DNA of 64,000 bases from Microbacterium telephonicum (lineage in GTDB: Bacteria; Actinomycetota; Actinomycetes; Actinomycetales; Microbacteriaceae). The translations under genes and the position numbers were made by a program. Below are positions 1-9,414 of this stretch, one piece after another. The stretch lies in assembly GCF_003651225.1 (NCBI RefSeq), contig NZ_RCDB01000003.1:561259-625258 (forward strand). Reading direction: 5' to 3'. Below the pieces are notes generated by a model. The model did no database searches. It was not told where the DNA came from and saw only the letters and a list, made by a program, of their open reading frames with translations. Within the stretch, counting starts at the first letter, position 1. Each line of letters begins with the position of its first letter.

Positions 1-2
1 CC

Positions 3-959
3 GCACCTGAGCTGCAGCAGCGACTGGACGACGTGGAGGCGCGGCCGCGCCGGTACCCGACCGTCGTGCGCGTGGTCGGTGCCGGCCTCGCCTGCGCCGC
101 GTTCGCCCTGCTCAACAACGGAGGGTGGCAGGAGTTCGTCGCGGTCGGGCTCGCCGCCGCCGCCGGGCAGTTCGTGCGGATGCGGCTCGCGCGACTGCGC
201 ACCAACGAGTATCTCGTCGTGTTCACCGCGGCGATCGCGGCCCTTCTGGGATATCTGCTCGTGGCCGCACTGTTCACTCTCGCGGGCGTCCCCGGCGGAC
301 AGCACGACGCGGCGCTCACGAGCGCCGTGCTGTTCCTCGTCCCCGGGTTCCCCCTCGTGACCGGCGCGCTCGACCTCGCGCGCCTCGACCTGAACTCCGG
401 GATCGCGCGGGTGGTCTATGCGACGCTCATCCTCCTGGCGACGGGGACAGCGGTATGGGGCATCGCCGCCGTCTTCCAGGCCACGGTCACCCAGACGGCG
501 GGGCCGCTGTTCGACGAGCCGGTGCTCACGATCGTGCGACTTCTCGCAGGGTTCGTGGGCGTGCTGGGGTTCGCGGTGCTCTTCGACACCCCGCCGGCGA
601 TCGCGCTGACGGCGGCGACCTTGGGAACCGTCGCGAACGCGGGCCGTCTCGCGATGGTGGACGCCGGGATCACCCCGCCGGTCGGCGCCGCCGCGGCGGC
701 CCTGGCGGTGGGCCTCGGCGCCGCACTGGTGGGTGGGCGCCTGCGGGCGGCGCGGGTGACGATCACGGTGCCTGCGGTGCTGATCATGGTGCCCGGCGCG
801 GCGGCATACCGCGCCATCACCGGTGTCATCGGAGGCGACACGCTCACGGCGATCCAGAACGGGTTCACCGCCGTGTTCGTCGTGGTCGCCCTCGCGATCG
901 GGCTGACGGTCGCCCGCGTGGTCACCGAACGGGAGTGGTCGCCCCCGCCGCGCGCGTGA
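3..959 (+). CDS. ThrE-type threonine/serine exporter, 5' truncated by window edge
   Basis: Integral membrane protein resembling the ThrE (DUF1212) exporter family, which expels threonine and serine. The reading frame is open from base 3 and a GTG at 33 is only an internal codon (visible upstream residues APELQQRLDD), so the true start lies outside the window. Hydrophobic stretches fill nearly the whole visible part, with a conserved-looking segment ending FLVPGFPLVTGALDLARLD, typical of the ThrE C-terminal half. A soluble N-terminal hydrolase-like part of the family is not visible here. The stop abuts the end of the opposite-strand LigD-type gene with no gap, so the two genes converge. Confidence 0.75.
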   Translation, partial: APELQQRLDDVEARPRRYPTVVRVVGAGLACAAFALLNNGGWQEFVAVGLAAAAGQFVRMRLARLRTNEYLVVFTAAIAALLGYLLVAALFTLAGVPGGQHDAALTSAVLFLVPGFPLVTGALDLARLDLNSGIARVVYATLILLATGTAVWGIAAVFQATVTQTAGPLFDEPVLTIVRLLAGFVGVLGFAVLFDTPPAIALTAATLGTVANAGRLAMVDAGITPPVGAAAAALAVGLGAALVGGRLRAARVTITVPAVLIMVPGAAAYRAITGVIGGDTLTAIQNGFTAVFVVVALAIGLTVARVVTEREWSPPPRA

Positions 960-1973
960 TCACTCGGTCTTCTTCGCGCGGCTGGGCTGGACGCGCGGGG
1001 GCTCCCCCGGCATCTTGGGGAACTCGGGCGGGAACGGGAGCTCGCCCAGGCCCGCGTCGAGGTCGCGCTGCCACCACTCCAGCAGTGTGTCGATGCGCCC
1101 GGGGTCGGCCTGCAGCTGCGCCCACGGGTCGCCGATGTCGGCGAGACGCTCCGGCACCGTGCGCACGGTGAACGCGGTCGGATCCACGCCGGCGGCCAGC
1201 TCGTCCCAGGTGATCGGCGTCGCCACGGTGGCCCCGGGCAGGGAGCGCGGACTGTATGCGCCGGCCATCGTCCGGTCGCGGTTGGCCTGGTTGAAGTCGA
1301 CGAAGATCCGCTCGCCGCGCTCCTCCTTCCACCAGGCCGTGGTCACCTTGTCCGGCATCCGCCGTTCGAGTTCGCGTCCCGCCGCGATCACGGCGTGCCG
1401 GACGTCGAGGAACTCGTGCGTCGGCTCGATGGGGCAGAACACGTGGATGCCGCGGTTGCCGCTCGTCTTCAGCCACGCCTCGAGTCCTGCCTCGCGCAGC
1501 ACGTCCCGCAGCGCCGGGGCGACGGCGGCGGCGTCGGCGAAGTCGGTGCCCGGCTGCGGGTCGAGGTCGATGCGCAGTTCGACGGGATTGTCGGTGTCGG
1601 CGGCGAGGGAAGCCCACGGATGGAACACGACCGTGTTCATCTGGATCGCCCACACGATCGCGGCGACCTCGTCGAGCACGACCTGCGGATGCCGGCGGCC
1701 GCTGTTGTAGGTGCACATGACCTCGTGCACGTAGTCGGGCGCGCCGCGGGGCGGGTTCTTCGAGAAGAACTTCTCGCCGTCGACGGTGTCGGGGAAGCGT
1801 TCGAGCGAAACGGGCCGGTGCCCGTTCGCGGCGAGGAACGGCGCGGCGACGGCGATCGCGTACTCGGCGAGCTCGCGCTTGGTGATCCCGAGGTCCGGCC
1901 AGATCACGCGGTTCGGGCTCGACAGCGACACCTCACGGTCGCCGGCGGTCAGGGTGATGCGCTCGGAGGCCAT
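960..1973 (-). CDS. LigD-type polymerase domain protein (PolDom)
   Basis: A 337-residue stand-alone archaeo-eukaryotic primase/polymerase domain like the polymerase part of the bacterial NHEJ enzyme LigD. Visible hallmarks are the early VIWPDLGITKRELAEYA motif, the metal-binding acidic motif ELRIDLDPQ, the nucleotide-binding GNRGIHVFCP segment and IFVDFNQANRDRT. There is no ligase or phosphoesterase domain attached, which is common for extra PolDom copies in actinobacteria. The likely role is nucleotide addition or gap filling during end joining. No ku or ligase gene lies nearby, so its partner must be elsewhere. Start ATG at 1973. Confidence 0.88.
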   Translation of the reverse strand: MASERITLTAGDREVSLSSPNRVIWPDLGITKRELAEYAIAVAAPFLAANGHRPVSLERFPDTVDGEKFFSKNPPRGAPDYVHEVMCTYNSGRRHPQVVLDEVAAIVWAIQMNTVVFHPWASLAADTDNPVELRIDLDPQPGTDFADAAAVAPALRDVLREAGLEAWLKTSGNRGIHVFCPIEPTHEFLDVRHAVIAAGRELERRMPDKVTTAWWKEERGERIFVDFNQANRDRTMAGAYSPRSLPGATVATPITWDELAAGVDPTAFTVRTVPERLADIGDPWAQLQADPGRIDTLLEWWQRDLDAGLGELPFPPEFPKMPGEPPRVQPSRAKKTE

Positions 1974-2027
1974 GCGCTCACCCTAGGTGCTGGCGGCCGC
2001 GCGCGTCAGGGCCTGGTGCGCATCCCG

Positions 2028-2130
2028 CGAGCTCGCCGGTCCCGCGCCGAGTTCGCCGGTCGCGCGCCGAGATCGCCGGCGAGCTCGCGGCAGGACCGGC
2101 GAACTCGCGGCCGGACTGGCGAACTCGCGG
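2028..2130. repeat. Clustered 20-bp direct and inverted repeats
   Basis: Three forward copies of a roughly 20-bp unit (core CGAGxTCGCCGGTC) run from about 2028 to 2080, followed by inverted copies (core GACCGGCGAACTCGCGG) to about 2130. The two halves could fold into a long hairpin. The cluster fills the gap between the upstream SseB-like gene and the downstream LigD-type gene, both on the minus strand, so it could act as a terminator or mRNA end structure. Confidence 0.6.
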
Positions 2131-2155
2131 CTCAGACGCGTCAGGCCGGACCGGG

Positions 2156-3178
2156 TCAGGCCAGGGCGAGCAGCGGGGCGAGGTCGGCGCGGCTGAGCTC
2201 GATCCACGGACCGGCGGGGTCGATCACGATGCCGGTGAGCCCGGGCTCGGCGGTGACCGCCTTCGCGAGCTGCTCGGGGGTCAGCGGCAGCGGGCGGTCG
2301 CCGCGGCCGAGGGCCAGCACCTCGAGCGGGTGCGAGAAGACCTCGAGATGACGGGACCCGCTCTCGCGTCGCGCTTCGGCGAGTCCCATCTGCCCCTCGG
2401 GGCCGCTGTTGCCCGCGACCCAGAGCTTGGCGGTCGGAAGCGCGGCGACGACCTCGCCCGCCGTCGCGTCGGTGCGCGCACCCGAGAGCAGACGCTTGAG
2501 CGTGAAGGCCGGGTCGCCCTCCTCGACCGCCTTCTGCACGAGGGCCTTCGGCAGCACGAGCCGTGCGCCCGAGGTCGCGTGATCGAGCCACAGCCCGTCG
2601 TATGGCCCCGCGAGCAGGTTCTGCAGCACCGCGAGGAACGGCTGCGCGATCGTCGACGTGCCGGCGTCGCCGTCGGCGCGCACGCTGTCCTGCAGCGCCG
2701 CGCCGCCCGAGAAGGCGAGCAGGAACCGGCGTCCGTCGTGCTCGGCGACGCCGAGGTTGAGCGGCTTGCCCTCGGCCATGAGCGCCCGGGCGTCGCCCTG
2801 CACGCGCAGGTAGAGCGGTCCCTGCAGGGTCTGCCGCATGACGTTGAGGATGTGCAGGTTCTCGATGTCGGTCGGCAGCGCCTGCAGCGCGGCCCGCAGG
2901 TACACGTTGTCGGGAAGCCCGGGCACGGTCGTCGTCGGCTCGGCGGATGCGGCGGGGCGCGTCTCGGGACCGGCCGCGCGTGCGGCGGGCGCCGCCGCGG
3001 CCGAGGTCGCGGTCACCGGCGGGGCGCCGTACGTCGAGACCGAGATGTTCACCGTCGGGACCTGTTCGGCGGGGGCCTGCGTCGCGTCGGCCTCGGCGTC
3101 GGCGGTGGCGGCATCCGCCGCGTTCGACTCGGGCTCCTCCGGAGTGGACGCGGACGATCGACGGGAGAACAGGGCCAT
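2156..3178 (-). CDS. SseB family protein
   Basis: A 340-residue cytosolic protein. The first ~85 residues are low-complexity Ala/Thr/Pro/Glu and probably disordered. The rest shows two SseB-like halves: one around LYLRVQGDARALMAEGKPLNLGV, and one around AKLWVAGNSGPEGQMGLAEA with a C-terminal LTGIVIDPAGPWIELSRAD. SseB-type domains occur in proteins of poorly known function, some linked to secretion or cell envelope in other bacteria, so the function here is unassigned. ATG start at 3178; the gene lies just downstream of pcrA on the same strand. Confidence 0.7.
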   Translation of the reverse strand: MALFSRRSSASTPEEPESNAADAATADAEADATQAPAEQVPTVNISVSTYGAPPVTATSAAAAPAARAAGPETRPAASAEPTTTVPGLPDNVYLRAALQALPTDIENLHILNVMRQTLQGPLYLRVQGDARALMAEGKPLNLGVAEHDGRRFLLAFSGGAALQDSVRADGDAGTSTIAQPFLAVLQNLLAGPYDGLWLDHATSGARLVLPKALVQKAVEEGDPAFTLKRLLSGARTDATAGEVVAALPTAKLWVAGNSGPEGQMGLAEARRESGSRHLEVFSHPLEVLALGRGDRPLPLTPEQLAKAVTAEPGLTGIVIDPAGPWIELSRADLAPLLALA

Positions 3179-3217
3179 GCTCCGAGCCTAAGCGCTCACC
3201 GCGGCCCTGCCGCCGTC

Positions 3218-5686
3218 TCAGAGTTTGGTGATCGGGGCGACCTTGATGAGCAGCTTTTTGGCGCCGGCGCTGTCGAAGCGCACGTGGGCGACGCGCTTGG
3301 CCCCCTCGCCGGTGACCATGTCGACGCGTCCCTCACCGAAGTCGTCGTGGCGGATGCGGTCGCCGGCGGCCAGTTCGAGGTCGCCGTTGTCGCGGATCTT
3401 CGCGGGGATGCGGTTGGCGAACTTCGTGACGTCGCCGGCGGGTCGCTCGCGCCGCGGCAGGGGCACGAGGTCGTCGCCGTACCGGGAGCCGCCCCCGCCG
3501 AACCCACCGCCGGGCCGCCGTGCGTTGAGCGCGCGGGACTGCATGCCGCCGCGGGAATTCACGTCGCCGGGCGACTGACGCCAGTCGATGAGCTCGTGCG
3601 GGATCTCCTGCAGGAAGCGGCTCGGCATCGCGACCGACACCTCGCCGAATTGGGCGCGGGTCATCGCGAGCGACAGGTGCAGGCGCTTGCGGGCCCGGGT
3701 GATCGCGACGTAGAACAGCCGGCGCTCCTCCTGCGGGCCGCCGGGTTCGCCGGCCGAGATGCGGTGCGGGATGAGGTCTTCCTCGACGCCGGTGACGAAC
3801 ACCGCGTCGTACTCGAGGCCCTTCGCGGTGTGCATCGTCATGAGCGAGACCGACCCCGACGCGTCGTCGAGGTCGTCGGCGTCGGAGACGAGGGCGACCT
3901 CGGTGAGGAAGTCGAGGAGGGTCCCTTCCGGGTTGTTGCGCGCGAACTCGCGGGTGACGGCGACGAGTTCGTCGAGGTTCTCGACCCGCGCCTCGTCCTG
4001 CGGGTCTTTCGAGCGCCGCAGCGCGTCGGCGTACCCCGACTTGTTGAGCAGCAGCGTGAGGCCCTCGGCGACCGAAGTGGGCGGCGCGATCTCGCCCGAG
4101 CTCGGCAGCATGATCTCGCTCGCCTCGGCGAGCACCGCATCGAGCTGCGCGATCGCCTGCTGGATCTTGGGTCCGACGCCGAGCGCCGACGCGTTCGCGA
4201 GCGCGTCGCGGAACGTGATGCCCTCCTCGGCCGCATACCGGGCGATCGCGGTCTCGGTGACGTCGCCGATGCCGCGCCGCGGCTTGTTCAGGATGCGGCG
4301 CACGCTGAGCTCGTCGGCGGGGTTGGCGACGGCGATGAGGTACGCCATGGCGTCTTTGATCTCGGCGCGCTCGTAGAACTTCGTGCCGCCCATGATCTTG
4401 TAGGGCACGGCCGAGCGGATGAAGATCTCCTCCAGCGCGCGGGACTGCGAGTTGGTGCGGTAGAACACCGCCATCTCGCTGTACGGCGCCCCGGCGCGGT
4501 GCAGCGCCTCGATCTCGTCGGCGACGAACTGCGCCTCGTCGTGCTGCGAGTAGCCGGTGAACCCGATGATCGCGTCGCCGGCGCCGACGTCGGTCCACAG
4601 CTTCTTGTCTTTGCGGTCGAAGTTGTGGCTGATGACGGCGTTCGCCGCCGACAGGATGTTCTGCGTCGACCGGTAGTTCTGTTCGAGCAGCACGACCTTC
4701 GCGCCCGGGAAGTCGCGCTCGAACTCGCTGATGTTGCGGATGTCGGCGCCGCGGAAGGCGTAGATCGACTGATCGGAGTCGCCGACGACGGTCAGCAACG
4801 CCCCCGGCTCGTCGCTCGGCGCGTCGAAGATCATCAGCCCGCCGTGCTCGGTGGGGGCGGCATCCGACCCGGGCGCGCGGGTGAGCTCGTGGATGAGCGC
4901 GTACTGCGCGTGGTTGGTGTCCTGGTACTCGTCGACGAGGATGTGCCGGAACCGGCGGCGGTATGTGTCGGCGACGGCCGGGAACGCGCGGAACAGGTAC
5001 ACCGTCTGCGCGATGAGGTCGTCGAAGTCGAAGGCGTTCGCCCGCTGCAGCGCGCGCTGGTAGTCGGCGAAGATGGCCGCGAACAGACGCTCGGCCGGGT
5101 CGCTCATGTTGGCCTGCCGCGCGAACGACTCGGCGTCGGCGAGCTCGTTCTTGAGCTTGGAGATGCGGCCCTGCACGGAGGCCGGGGTCATGCCGTAGGC
5201 GTCGGCCTCGTGCTCTTTCACGAGCCGCTTGACGAGGGCCCGCGAGTCGCCGGAGTCGTAGATCGTGAAGTTCTTGGTGAATCCGAACTGGTCGGCCTCG
5301 CGCCGCAGGATGCGCACGCACGCGGAGTGGAACGTCGAGATCCACATGCCGCGCACGACGTCGCCGACGAGCTGCCCGACGCGCTCGCGCATCTCGCCGG
5401 CCGCCTTGTTGGTGAACGTGATCGCGAGGATCTGGCTCGGCCAGGCTTCGCGCGAGCGCAGCAGCGAGGCGATGCGGCGGGTCAGCACGCTCGTCTTCCC
5501 CGAGCCGGCGCCGGCGACGATCAGCAGGGCGGGCCCGCGGTAGGTGACGGCCTCGCGCTGGGGCGGGTTGAGCCCGCGCAGCAGGTCGTCGTCGGGTCGT
5601 GCGCGGTCGCCGGCGGCGGCCGCGTTGACGGAACGGTCGGAGGGGGCGGATCCCGAGACGATGACGGGTTTGATCGGGTCGCTCAT
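3218..5686 (-). CDS. pcrA: ATP-dependent DNA helicase PcrA/UvrD
   Basis: An 822-residue superfamily 1A 3'-5' helicase for nucleotide excision repair, mismatch repair and removal of proteins from DNA. Seen in order: Q motif LNPPQREAV near residue 40, Walker A AGAGSGKT at about 58-65, motif Ia AITFTNKAA, Walker B VDEYQDTN, motif III GDSDQSIYAFRGAD, motif IV LEQNYRST, motif V TMHTAKGLEYDAVF, and motif VI YVAITRARKRL. The C-terminal ~60 residues form the Tudor-like RNA-polymerase-interacting tail typical of PcrA (DRIRHDDFGEGRV). Length fits the family. ATG start at 5686. Confidence 0.96.
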   Translation of the reverse strand: MSDPIKPVIVSGSAPSDRSVNAAAAGDRARPDDDLLRGLNPPQREAVTYRGPALLIVAGAGSGKTSVLTRRIASLLRSREAWPSQILAITFTNKAAGEMRERVGQLVGDVVRGMWISTFHSACVRILRREADQFGFTKNFTIYDSGDSRALVKRLVKEHEADAYGMTPASVQGRISKLKNELADAESFARQANMSDPAERLFAAIFADYQRALQRANAFDFDDLIAQTVYLFRAFPAVADTYRRRFRHILVDEYQDTNHAQYALIHELTRAPGSDAAPTEHGGLMIFDAPSDEPGALLTVVGDSDQSIYAFRGADIRNISEFERDFPGAKVVLLEQNYRSTQNILSAANAVISHNFDRKDKKLWTDVGAGDAIIGFTGYSQHDEAQFVADEIEALHRAGAPYSEMAVFYRTNSQSRALEEIFIRSAVPYKIMGGTKFYERAEIKDAMAYLIAVANPADELSVRRILNKPRRGIGDVTETAIARYAAEEGITFRDALANASALGVGPKIQQAIAQLDAVLAEASEIMLPSSGEIAPPTSVAEGLTLLLNKSGYADALRRSKDPQDEARVENLDELVAVTREFARNNPEGTLLDFLTEVALVSDADDLDDASGSVSLMTMHTAKGLEYDAVFVTGVEEDLIPHRISAGEPGGPQEERRLFYVAITRARKRLHLSLAMTRAQFGEVSVAMPSRFLQEIPHELIDWRQSPGDVNSRGGMQSRALNARRPGGGFGGGGSRYGDDLVPLPRRERPAGDVTKFANRIPAKIRDNGDLELAAGDRIRHDDFGEGRVDMVTGEGAKRVAHVRFDSAGAKKLLIKVAPITKL

Positions 5687-5732
5687 GTCCCGTCAAGTGT
5701 AGTTCGGGGCACCGACACCGCCTCCGCGGGGG

Positions 5733-6392
5733 CTACAGCAGCCGACGCTCCGAGGCCCACGCCGTCAGCTCGTGACGCGACGACAGCTGGAGCTTGCGCA
5801 GCACCGACGAGACGTGCGTCTCGACGGTCTTGATGGAGATGAACAGCTCCGACGCCACCTCCTTGTAGGCGTATCCGCGGGCGATGAGGCGCATGACCTC
5901 CTGCTCGCGGGCCGAAAGCCGGTCCAGCTCGTCGTCGATCGCCGCGGTCTCGCCCGCGACGGCGCCGAACGCATCGAGCACGAAGCCGGCCAGGCGCGGC
6001 GAGAACACGGCGTCGCCGCCGGCCACCGCGTGCGCGGCGCGACTGACCTCGACCCCCGAGGATCCCTTCGTGATGTAGCCCCGCGCGCCGGCGCGGATGA
6101 CGCGCACGACGTCTTCGGCCGCATCCGACACGCTCAGCGCGAGGAACCGCGTCGGCACGCCCGCGCTCCCGCGGATGACCTCCTCGCCGCCGGTCGCGTC
6201 GACGCCGCTGCCTCCGGGCAGGTGCACGTCGAGCAGCACGACGTCGGGACGCGTGTCGCGGATGACGGCGACCGCCGAGGGGACGTCGGCGGCCTCGCCG
6301 ACCACGGCGACGGTCGCGTCGAGATCGCTGCGCAGACCGGAACGGAAGATGGAGTGGTCGTCGACGATGACCACGCGGATGCTGTCAGCCAC
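5733..6392 (-). CDS. NarL/LuxR-family response regulator
   Basis: A 219-residue two-component response regulator. The receiver domain has the acidic pair VDDH near residue 11, the phosphoacceptor Asp55 in VVLLDVHLPG, and the conserved Lys in YITKGSSG. The LuxR HTH follows (LSAREQEVMRLIARGYAYKE, then ISIKTVETHVSSVLRKL). I chose the GTG at 6392, which overlaps the kinase stop by 8 bases; another GTG lies three codons upstream. Co-translation with the PspC-domain kinase implies it is that kinase's partner, probably controlling the divergent PspC membrane gene. Confidence 0.92.
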   Translation of the reverse strand: MADSIRVVIVDDHSIFRSGLRSDLDATVAVVGEAADVPSAVAVIRDTRPDVVLLDVHLPGGSGVDATGGEEVIRGSAGVPTRFLALSVSDAAEDVVRVIRAGARGYITKGSSGVEVSRAAHAVAGGDAVFSPRLAGFVLDAFGAVAGETAAIDDELDRLSAREQEVMRLIARGYAYKEVASELFISIKTVETHVSSVLRKLQLSSRHELTAWASERRLL

Positions 6393-7689
6393 GCGTGCCA
6401 CCCTCCGCGCCGACCGTGCCGACCGGCACCGTTCCGAAGTGCAGGTGTACCTCGGTTCCGGCATCCGAGGAGCGCACGGCGGCGGTTCCCCCAGCCCGCC
6501 GCATCCGCCCGAGGATCGACTGGCGCACGCCGAGCCGGTCGTCCGGGACGGCGTCGACGTCGAAGCCGTCGCCGCGGTCGCGGATGTACACGTCGACTCC
6601 GCCCGCGCCGCCCTCGATGTAGACCGACACCTCCCCGCCGGCGTGACGGGCCGCGTTGAGCATGGCCTCGCGGGCCGCCGCGGCCAGCTCGCCGCTCGCG
6701 CGTTCGGTCGACAGCCCGGCCGAGACGACGTCGATGCGCACCGGATAGTCGAGTTCGAGCGCGCCCGCGTAGTCGCGCAGGTCGGTGGGCAGATCGCTGT
6801 CGGCGGGCTGGTCGCCGTCGTACAGCCAGGCGCGCAGCTCGCGCTCCTGCGCGCGGGCGAGCCGCGCGACCTCGCTGGAGGCACCGCTGCGGTTCTGGAT
6901 GAGGGCGAGCGTCTGCAGCACCGAGTCGTGCAGGTGCGCGGCCATCTCGGCACGCTGCTCCTCGCGGATGCGCCCCACGCGCTCCCCCGACAGCTCCCGC
7001 CAGCGCTCGATCAGCGTCGTCGACAGCAGCGCGATGAGCCCGACGACCGGCAGCAGCGCGATGAACACGATCGGCAGCGCGTCGACGGCGAGGCGGCGCA
7101 GCGGAATGAGGAAGGCGACGACGAGCACGACGGATGCGGCGATGCGCACCGTCGCCGCGTGGCGCGGGCCGCGCCCGGGGTCGGTGCGGTCGACGAGCGC
7201 CGCCCACATCCCCGCCGCCACGGCGAGGACGACGGCGGCCAGCGTGGTCACCGCGAGCATGGCCGGCACGTCCTGCAGGAAGGGCGGCGCGACGATCCAC
7301 CACTGTCCCCACGGGTCGGAGGAGGCGATGGCCATCGGAACGAGCGCCGCGCCGGCGGCCGCCACGAGGATCCAGGCGACCGGAGCCGAGCGCGTGACGG
7401 CGGCCTGCCCGACCTCTCGGGGCGTGAGCGCCCAGCACCACACGTAGAGCAGCACGCCGGCACCCGAGCACAGCCCGAGCACGACGAACAGGGTGCGCAC
7501 GACCTCGACGCGCACGCCCAGGTGGCGGGCGAGCCCCGCGCTGACACCGGTGACGACGCATTCCCGCGGCAGCTGCAGCGCCGGGCGCGGCACGGCCGGA
7601 CGCACCGGCGGCCGGGGACGCGGGCCGGCGGCAGGCCGGGACGTCGGCGCGGACGGGGCCGGCGCCGGGGGCGCGGCGGAGGGTGACAT
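6385..7689 (-). CDS. PspC-domain sensor histidine kinase
   Basis: A 434-residue membrane kinase of the NarX/HPK7 type. After a Pro-rich N-terminus comes a PspC domain (about residues 38-90, ECVVTGVSAGLARHLGV), then several further TM segments. The dimerisation/phosphoacceptor box is AHLHDSVLQTLALIQ, and a HATPase_c domain ends the protein (AAREAMLNAARHAGG, DRGDGFD). PspC domains in other bacteria sense or respond to envelope stress. I took the ATG at 7689; an ATG four codons upstream (7701) is possible. It forms an operon with the response regulator and is divergent from a second PspC-domain gene. Confidence 0.92.
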   Translation of the reverse strand: MSPSAAPPAPAPSAPTSRPAAGPRPRPPVRPAVPRPALQLPRECVVTGVSAGLARHLGVRVEVVRTLFVVLGLCSGAGVLLYVWCWALTPREVGQAAVTRSAPVAWILVAAAGAALVPMAIASSDPWGQWWIVAPPFLQDVPAMLAVTTLAAVVLAVAAGMWAALVDRTDPGRGPRHAATVRIAASVVLVVAFLIPLRRLAVDALPIVFIALLPVVGLIALLSTTLIERWRELSGERVGRIREEQRAEMAAHLHDSVLQTLALIQNRSGASSEVARLARAQERELRAWLYDGDQPADSDLPTDLRDYAGALELDYPVRIDVVSAGLSTERASGELAAAAREAMLNAARHAGGEVSVYIEGGAGGVDVYIRDRGDGFDVDAVPDDRLGVRQSILGRMRRAGGTAAVRSSDAGTEVHLHFGTVPVGTVGAEGGTRG

Positions 7690-7803
7690 GCCGCAATCCA
7701 ATCACCCCGACCTGCGCACGCCGACGGACGGACGCGGGAATCAGGGGGCGCTCAGGGGATCACCCCATGGCAGGCAGGGCGCGCCGCCACGCAGGATCGA
7801 GGT

Positions 7804-9414
7804 ATGACAGACACCTCCGTCCAGGATCCCGGGGCGCCGCAGCCGGCACCGCCGACCCCGCCGCCGGCCCGCCCGACGCGCCCGGGCGCGTCCGACGGGT
7901 TCTTCGCGTGGACGGCCGGGCTCGGCGTCGTGCGCGGCGACGGCTGGATCGGCGGTGTCGCCGCCGGCGCGGCCGCGCGGCTGCGGATCGACCCGCTCAT
8001 CGTGCGCGGCATCCTCGTCGTCGTGGGGCTCTTCGGCTTCCCCGTGCTGTTCCTCTATGCGATCGCGTGGGCTCTGCTGCCCGACCTGGAGGGACGAATC
8101 CCGCTGCAGGACGCGCTGCGCGGGCGGTTCGTCGCCGCGCACGCCGGCATCCTCGCGTGCCTGCTGCTGGGACTGCTGCCGGCGCCGCTTGCCGTGTTCG
8201 TCGGTGCACCGACGTGGTGGTCGTTCGCGGGTGCCGGCGGGGTGTTCACGGCGCTGAGCGTGCTGTGGATGCTGGGGCTCGTCGCCCTCGCCGGCGGCCT
8301 GCTGTTCGTCGTGATCCGCGGCGCGGTGGCCGCCGGACGCCCCGTGTCGAACGCGTCCGCCGCCACGGAGACGGCTCCCTCCACCCCCACCATCCCGGCC
8401 TCTGAGACCGCACCGCGCACGGCTTCCGCCGCGGACTCGGACGCGTCCGCGGCGCCGACCGATTCGGGAACGGTCGAGTCCGCGGGCGCCCTCGCGGCTG
8501 CGGACGACGACGCCCCGTTCGACGAGATGGCCGCGTGGCGCGCGCAGCACGCGGCGTGGAAGGTGGAGTCGGAGGCCTGGCGACGCGAGCAGCAGGATCT
8601 CGCCCGCACCGCGCGCGATCAGGCGCGCCGCGAGCGGCACGCCCACGCAGCCGCGTTCACCGCGGAGGCCGCCGAGCGTCGCCGCATCCGCCGACTCACC
8701 AAGCCCCGCACGCCGTTCGCCTACGTCGCCGCCCTCGTCGGTCTCGCTGTGCTCGTGGGCACGCTCACCGCGCTCGCGGCCGACGGGATGTTCGCCGTCG
8801 CGCAGGGCCTGTTCTGGGGCGCGCTCGTGCTGGCCGCCGCGATGGTCGTCGCGGGGGCGCTGCGGTGGCGCAGCGGATTCGTCGCCTTCGCCACGATGCT
8901 GACCCTCGCCGGCGGGCTGGTGGCGACGGCCGTTCCGACCGTGCTCGCGATGCACGCGGGCAGCTACGGGATCTCGAACATCGGCGATGCGCAGCCTTAT
9001 CCGCGGGATGCCCCGTTCCGGCAGCCGTGGGGCGACCTGAGCGTCTACCTCGACGACACCGGGTCGAGCATCCCGCTGCACATCGACAAGGGCATGGGCA
9101 CGACGTGGATCACCGTCGAGCCGGGCGTCGAACTCGTCGTCGAGGCGACCACGACCGACGAGAGCGAGCTCTACCTCTCCGACGACGACGGCAACACGCG
9201 TCGCCTGGCCGACGAGGCCCGCACCCAGAACGACCGGCTCTCCGACGGGCGCACGCGCTCGACCGCCGTCCTCGCCGCGGCCGATGCGCCGATCACCACC
9301 CGGCAGACGCTCGTCATCACGCAGGACGTCGGCCCGATCCAGATCCGTCTGCTGCCGGCCGCCGACGCCGACTCCGCGGGCACCGCCGACGCCCTCGAGG
9401 GAGAGAACCGATGA
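7804..9414 (+). CDS. PspC domain-containing membrane protein
   Basis: A 536-residue membrane protein. A Pro-rich N-terminus is followed by a PspC domain at about residues 35-95 (GWIGGVAAGAAARLRIDPLI, then a hydrophobic helix). Two further TM helices and a long charged Ala/Arg-rich linker (DEMAAWRAQHAAWKVESEAW) come next, then more TM helices and a C-terminal soluble domain with beta-rich character (TTWITVEPGVELVVEATT). It is divergent from the PspC histidine kinase/response regulator pair, 114 bp apart, and overlaps the next gene by ATGA. It is probably the regulated output of that pair. Confidence 0.85.
   Translation: MTDTSVQDPGAPQPAPPTPPPARPTRPGASDGFFAWTAGLGVVRGDGWIGGVAAGAAARLRIDPLIVRGILVVVGLFGFPVLFLYAIAWALLPDLEGRIPLQDALRGRFVAAHAGILACLLLGLLPAPLAVFVGAPTWWSFAGAGGVFTALSVLWMLGLVALAGGLLFVVIRGAVAAGRPVSNASAATETAPSTPTIPASETAPRTASAADSDASAAPTDSGTVESAGALAAADDDAPFDEMAAWRAQHAAWKVESEAWRREQQDLARTARDQARRERHAHAAAFTAEAAERRRIRRLTKPRTPFAYVAALVGLAVLVGTLTALAADGMFAVAQGLFWGALVLAAAMVVAGALRWRSGFVAFATMLTLAGGLVATAVPTVLAMHAGSYGISNIGDAQPYPRDAPFRQPWGDLSVYLDDTGSSIPLHIDKGMGTTWITVEPGVELVVEATTTDESELYLSDDDGNTRRLADEARTQNDRLSDGRTRSTAVLAAADAPITTRQTLVITQDVGPIQIRLLPAADADSAGTADALEGENR

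Noticed and set aside
2330..5833. Very long open frame on the plus strand opposite pcrA and the SseB-like gene, and similar long frames opposite many genes
   Set aside because: Composition is Arg/Val/Gly/Asp-biased shadow translation typical of G+C-rich third positions on the opposite strand. It lacks domains and crosses clear, well-supported genes.
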